A stretch of DNA of 17,237 nt from the NCBI GenBank assembly GCA_021795275.1, contig JAJYPO010000024.1, positions 1 to 17,237 on the forward strand, given 5' to 3'. Position 1 is the stretch's first letter. Each line of letters begins with the position of its first letter. Under the pieces are notes generated by a model. The model worked only from the letters and a program-made list of their open reading frames with translations, ran no database searches and was not told the origin of the DNA. Position numbers and translations under genes: made by a program. The DNA comes from Nitrospirota bacterium (GTDB lineage: Bacteria > Nitrospirota_A > Leptospirillia > Leptospirillales > Leptospirillaceae). Of the stretch, positions 1 through 7,401 are shown one piece after another.

Positions 1-84
1 TCCGGCAATTGTGCGACATTCTCCTTGCGATGCGGCCTTCGCTTGCTGATACAGATCATCTTCAATTCTTACAGGCATACTCAT
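1..84 (-). CDS. ParD-like antitoxin (RHH family), 5' part only
   Basis: Only the first 28 codons are inside the window; the gene continues past position 1. The N-terminus reads MSMPVRIEDDLYQQAKAAS and then GECRTIAG, which matches what I know of the ParD-like ribbon-helix-helix antitoxin family (short DNA-binding proteins with a first beta strand VRI and helix DDLYxxAK, then an RTIAGQIEFW-type stretch). The ATG at 84 has a good Shine-Dalgarno, AAAGGAG, 5 bases upstream. A second ATG two codons on is possible. Members of this family normally bind DNA through the RHH fold and neutralise a toxin; no toxin gene is visible here. It follows the copper operon on the same strand but has its own promoter and operator-like palindrome, so it is probably a separate unit. 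Family call is from the N-terminus only. Confidence 0.72.
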   Translation of the reverse strand, partial: MSMPVRIEDDLYQQAKAASQGECRTIAG

Positions 85-93
85 TTTTTCTCC

Positions 94-113
94 TTTACTA
101 CATTTGTAGTAAA
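94..113. promoter_or_regulatory. BlaI/CopY-type operator palindrome
   Basis: Two perfect 9-base arms, TTTACTACA and TGTAGTAAA, flank a 2-base centre. The core TACTACA-nn-TGTAGTA fits the operator pattern known for BlaI/MecI/CopY winged-helix repressors (TACAnnTGTA core). It lies between the -10 box and the Shine-Dalgarno of the ParD-like gene, so a bound protein would cover the transcription start. The binding protein is not in the window; autoregulation by the RHH antitoxin itself is the other possibility. Confidence 0.65.
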
Positions 114-114
114 T

Positions 115-143
115 AGAGTATTGCATAATTCTGTTCGCGTCAA
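115..143 (-). promoter_or_regulatory. Sigma70-type promoter of the ParD-like gene
   Basis: On the minus strand TTGACG (138-143) is followed after exactly 17 bases by TACTCT (115-120). The -35 box matches 5 of 6 consensus bases and the -10 box 3 of 6. The spacing is ideal and the predicted start falls in the operator palindrome about 25-30 bases before the ATG at 84. Confidence 0.55.
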
Positions 144-238
144 TAGCCCTAAACGCTCTGTTCTGTGCAATCTAGGGTTGATTCCAACCAAATTTTGCAA
201 ATAGCCAAAAAAAGATGTAGGGCCTTATCGCCCATCCC

Positions 239-281
239 ACCGGGGGTTATAACAGCGGCGGGGAACTCACCGCCGCCCGGT
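239..281 (-). terminator. Hairpin at the end of the copper operon, possible terminator
   Basis: A 7-bp GC stem, GCGGCGG (255-261) with CCGCCGC (270-276), has an 8-base loop, and an outer 6-bp stem ACCGGG/CCCGGT (239-244 with 276-281) can form instead or in part. It lies just beyond the last gene of the minus-strand operon (ends 293). There is no U-tract directly after it on the minus strand. A weak second element (GGGC/GCCC stem, then seven T) follows at about 210-233. Termination is plausible but the form is imperfect. Confidence 0.35.
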
Positions 282-292
282 ATCCCCAGGAT

Positions 293-478
293 CTATTTCC
301 CAGAATGCTTGAGCAGAATTTCGTTCCTAATTTCTCTTCTCTCCACCATCTGGTTCAGGACCTTAAGGACATAGATATGTTCCTGGACCATTGCCTGCAT
401 GAGGGTGGCCATATGACGGTGATGTTCGCTTTTGTATTTCCGGATCATGGTTTTCATTTGGCGGTCCATCTCCCCCAT
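293..478 (-). CDS. Small Met/His-rich protein of unknown function
   Basis: This 61-residue reading frame is last in the copper operon direction. I do not recognise a family. It has nine Met, including the start, and five His, with HxxHRHM at about residues 19-24. It is predicted to be mostly helical and charged, with no signal peptide or membrane segment. Codon choice looks like the neighbouring genes (many C/G third positions), which argues for real coding. No Shine-Dalgarno precedes the ATG at 478; internal Met codons at 469 and 457 are alternatives, the latter with GGGGGAG 12 bases upstream. The frame is open further upstream without a start. A 7-bp hairpin ends five bases before the ATG. 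By content and position a cytosolic metal-binding role is possible, but this is inference. Confidence 0.5.
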   Translation of the reverse strand: MGEMDRQMKTMIRKYKSEHHRHMATLMQAMVQEHIYVLKVLNQMVERREIRNEILLKHSGK

Positions 479-483
479 GCTGA

Positions 484-507
484 AAGGGCACTGAAAGAAA
501 TGCCCTT
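484..507 (-). promoter_or_regulatory. Hairpin just upstream of the small Met/His-rich gene
   Basis: AAGGGCA (484-490) and TGCCCTT (501-507) form a perfect 7-bp stem with a 10-base loop. In the minus-strand transcript it sits between the HiPIP-like gene and the ATG at 478, five bases before that start. It has no U-tract, so an mRNA-stability or translation-control role is as likely as attenuation. Confidence 0.4.
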
Positions 508-568
508 CTTGCCCTCCCGGGAGATTCCGGGACGGACTTCCTATTCCGCCTTGCCCCGGCTTGAACCG

Positions 569-922
569 CTAGCCTTTCCTTTCGTAAAACCGGCAGTATC
601 CCATCGGACTGACGGGGCCGGCCACAACCTTGCATTCTCCCGCCATCATCTGTCCCATCCCCCTTCCGCCGTTCATGCCTCCCATCCCCTGCCCCATTCC
701 CTCCATCATGGACCGCATTCCTTCCGGCGGGATGAAGTATCGGCAGTTCATGCACATTTTTCCGTCCTTGGGATGGCCTCGGTAATGGGCCGTTTTTTTG
801 TCGACCTTGCTGGGCGATGGGGTCGCCCAAGCCCTGTTCCGGCCTCCGTTCGTCAGCAGAGGGTACAAAAGACCCGCGACAAACGTTGCGAACATCGTTT
901 TTATTGCCTCTCTCCTGTCCAT
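569..922 (-). CDS. HiPIP-like high-potential iron-sulfur protein with Met-rich insertion
   Basis: 117 residues. The N-terminus MDRREAIK followed by a hydrophobic stretch (about residues 9-24) is a Tat-type signal, as HiPIPs use. The mature part carries the HiPIP pattern: HYRGHP, then C57-x2-C60 (CMNCRYFIPP), C97, and C110 in GPVSPMGYC, giving four Cys for one [4Fe-4S] cluster. Known HiPIPs are soluble periplasmic electron carriers. Between the second and third Cys lies an extra Met/Gly-rich stretch (residues 69-93, about nine Met), absent from classical HiPIPs where that gap is near 14 residues. The protein follows cusF by about 25 bases in the same operon. GGGAGG lies upstream; a GTG one codon earlier (925) could also start it. 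Assignment rests on the Cys spacing and flanking motifs. Confidence 0.75.
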   Translation of the reverse strand: MDRREAIKTMFATFVAGLLYPLLTNGGRNRAWATPSPSKVDKKTAHYRGHPKDGKMCMNCRYFIPPEGMRSMMEGMGQGMGGMNGGRGMGQMMAGECKVVAGPVSPMGYCRFYERKG

Positions 923-947
923 CACGCAACCCTCCCGTTAGAGTCCT

Positions 948-1328
948 TCAAGGTACCGGACGGATCTTCGTGATCACGGCCGAACCCTGGCCGTCTTTCG
1001 CCACGTCGAAATAGACGTGTTCACCCTTTTTGAGGGACTTCAGTTCCGATGGGTGGCGCAAGGAGAACGTCATGGTCATTCCGCTCCAACCGAACTCCTT
1101 GACAGGTCCGTGCTTTAGGGTGACCGTCCCGGCCTTCCGGTCGATCGCCTTGACGATCCCCCGGCCATGACCGACCGTCGCCGCGGCGGACATTCCGCCC
1201 ATCCCGGACGACATGTCGGGCATCCCGTTCATGCCTCCCATGTCGTCGGCCAAGGCCATCTCACTGGCAAGAAGCACTCCAAAGAGCATCCCGAATACCG
1301 CCGTCATTCCTTTTGCCAACTGATTCAT
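948..1328 (-). CDS. cusF: CusF-like periplasmic Cu(I)/Ag(I) chaperone
   Basis: 126 residues starting MNQLAKGM; the frame is open upstream to 1433 but that part overlaps cusA, and the ATG at 1328 gives a proper signal peptide (about residues 1-27, cleavage near ALA-DD) with AAAGGGG upstream. After a Met/Gly-rich linker (30-46) comes the CusF beta-barrel: GIVKAIDRKAGTVTLKHGPV, W81, and the MTM motif (M84, M86). H73, W81, M84 and M86 correspond to the His, Trp and two Met that bind Cu(I)/Ag(I) in E. coli CusF, including the Trp cation-pi contact. It starts 25 bases after cusA. Its known role is carrying the metal to CusB; the neighbouring CusB has matching Met sites. The Met-rich linker is longer than in E. 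coli and may bind extra metal. Confidence 0.9.
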   Translation of the reverse strand: MNQLAKGMTAVFGMLFGVLLASEMALADDMGGMNGMPDMSSGMGGMSAAATVGHGRGIVKAIDRKAGTVTLKHGPVKEFGWSGMTMTFSLRHPSELKSLKKGEHVYFDVAKDGQGSAVITKIRPVP

Positions 1329-1353
1329 AACTGCACCCCTTTCAGAGGTTGGA

Positions 1354-4300
1354 CTATGATCGAAGGGAACCCATTCCCTTCCGCGGTAGAGGTTCCGGAC
1401 CACGCCCGCCGTCAGGATCGTTTCGACGGACATCTGCCTCCCTCCACATCCTGTAAAGAACGGGGATCACGAGAAGACTCAATACGATGGCCGTCGTCAT
1501 TCCGCCGACCATCGGAGCGGCGATCCGTTTCATGACGTCCGAACCGGTCCCGTGGCTCGTCATGATCGGAAGGAGCCCCGCAAGGATCACGGATCCCGTC
1601 ATGGCGATCGGCCTCAGGCGATAGAGCGTTCCTTCGACGATGGCGCGGTCGAGGTCTTCCGGTGTCGAAAGCGTTCCCTCGGTCCTGTGCCGTTCTATGG
1701 AACGATCAAGGTAGAGGATCATCACAATGCCGAATTCCACCGCGATGCCGGCCAGCGCGATCATCCCCGTGACCACCGCCACGGACAGCCGGTAGTGCAG
1801 GCCGTAAAGAAACCACAGGCTTCCAAGGATCGCGAACGGCAAGGAGAGAAGGACCAGTCCTGTCTTGGCGAAATTCCTGAAGTGGACATACAGGAGCGCC
1901 ACGATGATCAGGAGTGTCAGCGGGAGGACGAGCGCCAGTCTTTTGCGGGCTCTCTCGATCGCCGCGTACTGGCCCGACCAGGAAAGTGTGGTTCCCGGAG
2001 GAAGTTTTACGGAACGGGCGATCGCCTTTTTGGCCCGCGCGACATAGCCGCCCAGATCGCCTCCCTTGATGTCGATATAGATCCATCCGGTCAGCCGGGC
2101 ATTTTCTGTCTTGATCATCGTGGGTCCGTCCTCGATCGAGAGCGAGGCCAGCCGGGAAAGAGGAACGAGCGCTCCTCCCGGGACGGAAACCGGCAAGGAT
2201 CCGAGGGCTTCGAGAGACCCTCTCTCGTCTCGCGGATACCGAAGGTTCACGGGGAAACGTTCCCGGCCCTGGACCACCGTGGTCAGCGTCTCTCCCCCGA
2301 TGGCGGTCCGCACCATGCGGTTGACGTCCGCGACGTTCAATCCGTAGCGGGCCGCCCTGAAGCGGTGGATGTCGATAGAAATATACCGCCCTCCGGTAAG
2401 CCTGTCGGCGTAGACCGAAGCTGTCTTCGGAAGTTTGGCCAACACCTCGCGGATCTGGCGGTCGATCCGGTCGATCGTCTCGAGCGACGGGGCCGTCACC
2501 TTGAGGCCGAGAGGAGATTTGATGCCGGTCGACAGCATGTTGACCCGGTTGATGATGGGCATCGTCCAGATATTGGACACCCCCGGGAGCGAGACGGCAC
2601 GGTCGAGGTCTTCCTTGAGCCGGGACAAGGTCATTCCGTGTCGCCACTCGTTTCGGGGTTTCAGCGTGACGACCGTGTCGAACATGGTGAGATGCGCGGA
2701 ATCGGTCGCGGTTTCCGCCCGGCCGGATTGTCCGAAAACACGCTCCACCTCCGGAACGGTACGGATGAGGCGGTCTGTGATCTGGAGCAGGTGGGCCGAT
2801 TCTCCCACGGAAACGCCGGGCGTCAGGGTCGGCATGTACAGAAGATCCCCTTCATACAGGGGCGGCATGAATTCCGTTCCCAGACGGGTGAGCGGAATTG
2901 CCGCCGTCAGCAGGAACCCGGCAGACAAAGCAACCGTAACCTTCCGATGGCGGAGCACCCATCCGATGACCGGTCGGTAGAAAGCAACGAGGACGCGATT
3001 GAGGGGGTTGTTCTGTTCCGGTGTGATCTTGCCGCGGATCAGAAATCCCATCAGAACGGGCACCAGAGTGATCGACAGGGCGGCGGAAATGGCGATGGAC
3101 CAAGTTTTTGTGAAAGCCAACGGCTTGAAAAGCCGGCCTTCCTGTTCCTGAAGGGCAAAGATCGGGAGGAAAGAGACAGTGATCACCAGAAGCGAGAAAA
3201 AGAGGGACGGACCGACTTCCTTCGCAGAGGCGAGAGCGGTTTTCCAGGAGCTTTCCGTGTCGCCGGAACGCTCCCGGTGTTTGTGCATGTTCTCGATCAT
3301 CACGATGGCCGCATCCACCATCACACCGATCGAGACCGCGATTCCCCCGAGAGACATGATATTGGCGGTGAGCCCCTGTCGCGCCATCAGGACAAATGCC
3401 GCAAGGATGCCGACCGGAAGACTCAGGATGGCCACAAGGGAGGAGCGGACCCGTGACAGGAACAGAAGGCAGACAAGGGAAACCGCGATCGATTCTTCCA
3501 GGAGTTTTTCCAGAAGATTCCGGATGCTTTTCAGGATCAGCCGGGAACGGTCGTAGGTCGTGACTACCTCGACCCCGGGCGGCAGCATCGGAGAAAGGGA
3601 GCGGATCTTCTCTTTCACCGCCCGGATGACGTCGAGCGCGTTGGTCCCCCCGCGGGCGATGACGATTCCCCCCGCGACCTCGCCTTTGCCGTCGAGTTCC
3701 GCCACCCCTTGTCTCAGCTCCGGACCGAGATGGACGGAGGCCACGTCTGAAAGCCGGACCGGATTCCCCTCCGGACCCACCGCAAGGGGGATGCTCCGGA
3801 TGTCCGGAAGCGAATGGATATACCCCCGGGTCCGGACCATGTACTGGGCCTCCCCCATGTCAACGACCGACCCGCCCACGTCCCCGTTCGACGCCCGGAT
3901 CGCCCTTTCCACCCGGGACAGGCTCACGTGGTAGGCCAGAAGTTTCCTGGGGTCCACGTCGACCTGGAATTCCTTGACCATCCCGCCGACCGACGCCACT
4001 TCCGCCACTCCATGGATGCTCTGAAGCTCGAATTTCAGGAACCAGTCCTGAAGGGCCCGGAGCCGGGACAGGTCGTAACGGTGCGTGCGGTCGACCAGGG
4101 CATATTCATAGACCCACCCGAGGCCGGTGGCATCCGGCCCCAATGTGGCCGTGACTCCGGCGGGAAGGCGGCTTTCGACCTGGTTCAGATATTCCAGGAC
4201 CCGGGAACGGGCCCAATATTGGTCGGTTCCGTCCTTGAAAAGAATGTAAATGAGGGAGTTCCCGAAGTCCGAATAACCGCGGACGTGACGAACTCCGGGG

Positions 4301-4527
4301 ATTGTCAGGAACGCGGTCGTCAGGGGATACGTCACCTGATTCTCGACGACCGACGGAGGCTGTCCATGGTAGACGGCCTTGACGATGACCTGCGTGTCGG
4401 ACAGGTCGGGAATCGCATCCAGGGGACTCCTGAACAAGGAAAAAACTCCCCAGGCGATCAGGAGCAGGGAGAACGCGAGGACCCAATATCGTCTCTGGAT
4501 GGATCCGGAGATGATGCGGTTAATCAT
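1354..4527 (-). CDS. cusA: CusA-like heavy-metal RND efflux pump
   Basis: 1057 residues, normal for HME-RND proteins. It is the inner-membrane proton-driven pump of the tripartite CusCBA system. The N-terminal TM1 (about 14-31) is followed by the porter domain with YSDFGNSLIYILFKDGTDQYWARSRV. TM4 holds GVMVDAAIVMIEN with D405, the proton-relay Asp of the family. The three Met of the Cu(I)/Ag(I) site in E. coli CusA (M573, M623, M672) have clear equivalents: M565 (LLYMPT), M615 (LTMFDT) and M664 (VNMLSTGIKSP), so a monovalent copper/silver substrate is well supported over the divalent Zn/Co/Cd group. The start at 4527 overlaps the cusB stop by 4 bases (ATGA-type). The last 20 or so residues are polar and variable. 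The pump appears intact. Confidence 0.95.
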   Translation of the reverse strand: MINRIISGSIQRRYWVLAFSLLLIAWGVFSLFRSPLDAIPDLSDTQVIVKAVYHGQPPSVVENQVTYPLTTAFLTIPGVRHVRGYSDFGNSLIYILFKDGTDQYWARSRVLEYLNQVESRLPAGVTATLGPDATGLGWVYEYALVDRTHRYDLSRLRALQDWFLKFELQSIHGVAEVASVGGMVKEFQVDVDPRKLLAYHVSLSRVERAIRASNGDVGGSVVDMGEAQYMVRTRGYIHSLPDIRSIPLAVGPEGNPVRLSDVASVHLGPELRQGVAELDGKGEVAGGIVIARGGTNALDVIRAVKEKIRSLSPMLPPGVEVVTTYDRSRLILKSIRNLLEKLLEESIAVSLVCLLFLSRVRSSLVAILSLPVGILAAFVLMARQGLTANIMSLGGIAVSIGVMVDAAIVMIENMHKHRERSGDTESSWKTALASAKEVGPSLFFSLLVITVSFLPIFALQEQEGRLFKPLAFTKTWSIAISAALSITLVPVLMGFLIRGKITPEQNNPLNRVLVAFYRPVIGWVLRHRKVTVALSAGFLLTAAIPLTRLGTEFMPPLYEGDLLYMPTLTPGVSVGESAHLLQITDRLIRTVPEVERVFGQSGRAETATDSAHLTMFDTVVTLKPRNEWRHGMTLSRLKEDLDRAVSLPGVSNIWTMPIINRVNMLSTGIKSPLGLKVTAPSLETIDRIDRQIREVLAKLPKTASVYADRLTGGRYISIDIHRFRAARYGLNVADVNRMVRTAIGGETLTTVVQGRERFPVNLRYPRDERGSLEALGSLPVSVPGGALVPLSRLASLSIEDGPTMIKTENARLTGWIYIDIKGGDLGGYVARAKKAIARSVKLPPGTTLSWSGQYAAIERARKRLALVLPLTLLIIVALLYVHFRNFAKTGLVLLSLPFAILGSLWFLYGLHYRLSVAVVTGMIALAGIAVEFGIVMILYLDRSIERHRTEGTLSTPEDLDRAIVEGTLYRLRPIAMTGSVILAGLLPIMTSHGTGSDVMKRIAAPMVGGMTTAIVLSLLVIPVLYRMWREADVRRNDPDGGRGPEPLPRKGMGSLRS

Positions 4528-5909
4528 GGCCGGTCTCCTTTTTCCATCCGTGCGGAGACGTTCTCGAACCGGGATTCGGCGTCCAGCAGGAACTGTCCGC
4601 TGACCACGACCCGATCGCCTTCATGGAGGCCGGAAATGACTTCGACCCAATGTTCCGACCGGACTCCGGCGGTCACGCGTACCGGCCGGAAATGCCCGTG
4701 TCCGACTTCAGTGATGACGACTGTCTTCGTTCCCGTGCGGATCAGGGCCGATCGAGGGACAACCAGGACCATCGGACGAGGGTCGGGATGCAAAGTCCCT
4801 TCGAGGTACATTCCTGGCTTCAGAAAACCGTCCGGGTTTTCGACGGGCACCCGGGCCCGGACGGTCCGGCTCCTTTTGTTGAGCCGGGGGTCCACAAAGT
4901 GAAGGCGTCCCCGATAGACGCGTCCGGGAATGTCGGGAAGCCGGAGCATCACCGGATCTCCCGGCTTGACCCAGGTCAACTGGTCGGAGTACAGGGCGAC
5001 ATCGACCCATACCCGTGAAAGGTCGGACAGGACCATCAAAGGCTTCCCCGGAATGATCCCGTCCCCCGGGCGGGCGGTGATCGATGTCACGATTCCCGAA
5101 TAGGGAGAATAGACAGGCAGGACCGTTCGGCTCTCGCCGGTTTTTTCGAGACGATCGATTTCCCGATTCGGGAGGCCGAGGAGTCGCAGGCGCTCACGGG
5201 ACGCTTCCCAGAGGCTTCGATTGTCTTTTGATTCCGGATCGGACCGGGTCGCCTCAAGGGCGATCAGGGCTTCCTTTTCGGAACTCGCCAGTTCGGGGGA
5301 ATAGACCCGGGCAAGAAGAGACCCCTTCCGAATGACGTCACCGGGTGCCAGGACCGTCAGATCCCGGATCCATCCCCCGAATCGCGTCGTTACGGTCTGG
5401 CTCCCCCTCCGGTCGATCGTGACCGTCGCGGCCGTCCGGATCGTGCGCGAGAAAGTCCGGCGCACGACCGGAACGACTTTTATCCCCAACATTTGCCGGA
5501 CACGGGGATCCACCGATATGGCATTCTTGAGGGACGCGTTCGGTTCGACATACACGGGAATGTAGTCCATGCCCATGTTGTCCTTCATCGGGCGGTCCGA
5601 ATGGATGGAAGGGTTCATGGGGTTCCGCCAGTAAAGGACGGTTCGCCCTGAACGTTCCGGGGAACCCTGCGATTTTGCATGGACAGGAATGTAGTCCATG
5701 CCCATGTTGTCCTTCATCGGGCGGTCCGAATGGATGGAAGGGTTCATGGGGTTCCGCCAGTAAAGGATCTGTGTTTCCGCAGGCCCCGATTGGATAGGGG
5801 GTTTCGACCGGACCTCTTTCGAAAAAAGAATCCACCGCGCGCTTCCGATGCCGACAAGGGCTCCGACCGCGAGGGAAAGGAGAATCAAAGAAAAGAGCTT
5901 ACGGTTCAT
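4524..5909 (-). CDS. cusB: CusB-like membrane-fusion protein with two Met-site domains
   Basis: 461 residues from the ATG at 5909, which has GGGAGG five bases upstream; the longer open frame to 5954 would run into cusC. A signal anchor covers about residues 6-29. Two copies of a heavy-metal-binding domain follow (about 48-76 and 91-119), each reading LYWRNPMNPSIHSDRPMK then DNMGMDYIPV. This matches the N-terminal Met site of E. coli CusB (PM...FMDMD): M55, M69, M71 in copy 1 and M98, M112, M114 in copy 2. Then come the HlyD/MFP parts: GGWIRDLTVLAPGDVIRKG lipoyl half, alpha-hairpin (about 215-260), YSPYSGIVTSITARPGDGI, beta-barrel and membrane-proximal domain. It bridges CusA and the outer-membrane channel and accepts metal from CusF. 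Two tandem sites are unusual; most relatives have one. Confidence 0.94.
   Translation of the reverse strand: MNRKLFSLILLSLAVGALVGIGSARWILFSKEVRSKPPIQSGPAETQILYWRNPMNPSIHSDRPMKDNMGMDYIPVHAKSQGSPERSGRTVLYWRNPMNPSIHSDRPMKDNMGMDYIPVYVEPNASLKNAISVDPRVRQMLGIKVVPVVRRTFSRTIRTAATVTIDRRGSQTVTTRFGGWIRDLTVLAPGDVIRKGSLLARVYSPELASSEKEALIALEATRSDPESKDNRSLWEASRERLRLLGLPNREIDRLEKTGESRTVLPVYSPYSGIVTSITARPGDGIIPGKPLMVLSDLSRVWVDVALYSDQLTWVKPGDPVMLRLPDIPGRVYRGRLHFVDPRLNKRSRTVRARVPVENPDGFLKPGMYLEGTLHPDPRPMVLVVPRSALIRTGTKTVVITEVGHGHFRPVRVTAGVRSEHWVEVISGLHEGDRVVVSGQFLLDAESRFENVSARMEKGDRP
5557..5767. repeat. Exact 82-bp direct repeat inside cusB
   Basis: Positions 5557-5638 and 5686-5767 are identical over all 82 bases, offset by 129 bases (43 codons, in frame). 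The repeat encodes the metal-binding Met domain twice in CusB. The 47 bases between copies are unrelated linker. Identity at every synonymous position points to a recent duplication or ongoing gene conversion. Confidence 0.95.
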
Positions 5910-7320
5910 GGGGTCCTCCCTGAAGCCTGCCGGACAGATAGGAAAGCTCGGCATCCGTTTTCAATCGGTCCGCCTCGACGGACAAGGCCTGAAGTTCGAC
6001 TTTTTCGGCTTTTTGCATCGTGGACAGAACGCGTTCCATTTCCAGCGTTCCGGTCGCATAGCCTGCAAGGGCTGCGTCCACGCTTCTCTTGGCTTCGGGC
6101 ATGAGGACGTGTTCGAGAAGGTCGGTTCGGCGAAGGAGATGTCGGTAGGTTCCTTCGGAGTTTCGGACCTCCTCGATAAGCCGTTGGCGCGCCGCATCAC
6201 GATCGGATTCGAGGATTTCGAGTTCATGCCTTTTTTCCGCGACCCTCTGATCCTGGCGTTCCCCGGGACGAACCGGGAGATTGAAGCTCAGCAGAAGCGA
6301 AAACAGGTTGGGCGTTGCAGTGATCAGGTTCGGTCCCATGAAATAGCTGTAGTCTCCTTCGACCGATACGGCGGGAATTTTGTCTTTCTCGGCGGCACGG
6401 ACAAGGAGTTCTTGAGCGGAATTCTTTTCGTTCCGGGACTCGAGTTCCGGATGTCGGTCGAGCCGTCCCAGAAGAACGGATTCGGGAAGCGGATCCGGAA
6501 AATGGGGCTTTTCCGGAGGAATCCGGAACGATCGCGAGACATGCATGAGGTCCATCAGGCGGTAGAGGCTCTTCTCCTCCCGGATGCGGACCTGCTCCTT
6601 CCTGTCCCGGATCCGGTCTTTTTGAAACTGGGCCAACAGGACATCGGATTCCGAACCGGTCCCTTGGCGGTAGCGCGCCAGGGCCGACCGGAACGCTTGC
6701 TCCCGGAGAGACCCGGCCGACCGGAGGATGACCTCCTTCTCCCGGGCCCGGTAGAGGTCGACCCAAGCCATGCGGACATCGCGGACGAGACGGTTTTTTT
6801 TGTCCTCGAGCCTCCAGCGTGCCGCGGTCGCCTCAAAAACGGCGCTCTGGCGGAGCAGGGAGCGCTTCCCCCAGGGGGGAAAGGATTGCCGGATACCCAC
6901 AGTCGTCATGGCCAGGGCACTTTCTCCCATTCCGAGATCAATGGGAAAGTACTGTTCCCCCAAAATGATTTTCGGATCGGAGAGTTCCCCCGCGCGGACG
7001 GAAAAAGCGGAGGACCGGGCGAGGATCGCACGCTCTTTCGCCAATCCCGGGTTTCTTTCCAGTGCCAGCCGGATGGCCTGCTCGAGAGTGAGGACTCGGG
7101 AGACGGAAGGCTTGAGTTCTCGGAAGTGTGGTCCGGATTCGGCCCAGAGAGGCTGTACTCCTCCCGCAAAGGAGGGAATCCCGGGAAGCGATATGAGAAT
7201 CAGCGAAGCAAGCAATGGACGGACGATCGAATGGTCGACACGTCCCGTCGAAAGAGGAGGACCGGAAAAGTGGGCGTCCGGTCCCCGTCTCCGGCAAAAA
7301 AACAATTCGGGAAATGACAT
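5899..7320 (-). CDS. cusC: CusC/TolC-like outer-membrane efflux protein
   Basis: 473 residues. The ATG at 7320 has AGGAG five bases upstream. A long polar N-terminus (1-33) precedes the hydrophobic signal core PLLASLILISLPGIPSFAGG (about 35-54); there is no lipobox Cys, unlike E. coli CusC, so it is probably not lipidated. The mature protein has the outer-membrane efflux protein repeat layout: LTLEQAIRLALERNPGLAKERAILARS near 78-104 and a second helical half ending in AELSYLSGRLQGG. It forms the trimeric outer-membrane channel through which CusA/CusB push metal. The stop at 5899 overlaps the cusB start by 11 bases, indicating translational coupling. The symbol is by position and fold, since TolC-type proteins are hard to separate by sequence. 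Confidence 0.9.
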   Translation of the reverse strand: MSFPELFFCRRRGPDAHFSGPPLSTGRVDHSIVRPLLASLILISLPGIPSFAGGVQPLWAESGPHFRELKPSVSRVLTLEQAIRLALERNPGLAKERAILARSSAFSVRAGELSDPKIILGEQYFPIDLGMGESALAMTTVGIRQSFPPWGKRSLLRQSAVFEATAARWRLEDKKNRLVRDVRMAWVDLYRAREKEVILRSAGSLREQAFRSALARYRQGTGSESDVLLAQFQKDRIRDRKEQVRIREEKSLYRLMDLMHVSRSFRIPPEKPHFPDPLPESVLLGRLDRHPELESRNEKNSAQELLVRAAEKDKIPAVSVEGDYSYFMGPNLITATPNLFSLLLSFNLPVRPGERQDQRVAEKRHELEILESDRDAARQRLIEEVRNSEGTYRHLLRRTDLLEHVLMPEAKRSVDAALAGYATGTLEMERVLSTMQKAEKVELQALSVEADRLKTDAELSYLSGRLQGGPHEP

Positions 7321-7401
7321 GATGGCTCCTCTCCTGTTCGATGCGGCAAAAAAACCGGCATTTTCGGAAAAATCCCGAATATGGCTAGAACAGGGAGGAT
7401 C

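Noticed and set aside
948..1433. Longer start for cusF at 1433
   Set aside because: It would overlap cusA by 80 bases and bury the signal peptide; ATG 1328 gives a normal export signal.
1552..3456. A 634-codon plus-strand frame
   Set aside because: It is antisense to cusA, rich in Arg/Asp/His/Gly, with no recognisable domain; a GC-rich shadow frame.
3814..4902. A 362-codon plus-strand frame
   Set aside because: It runs antisense across the cusA/cusB junction and shows no domain.
5848..7317. A 489-codon plus-strand frame
   Set aside because: It is antisense to cusC and the start of cusB, and has no family features.
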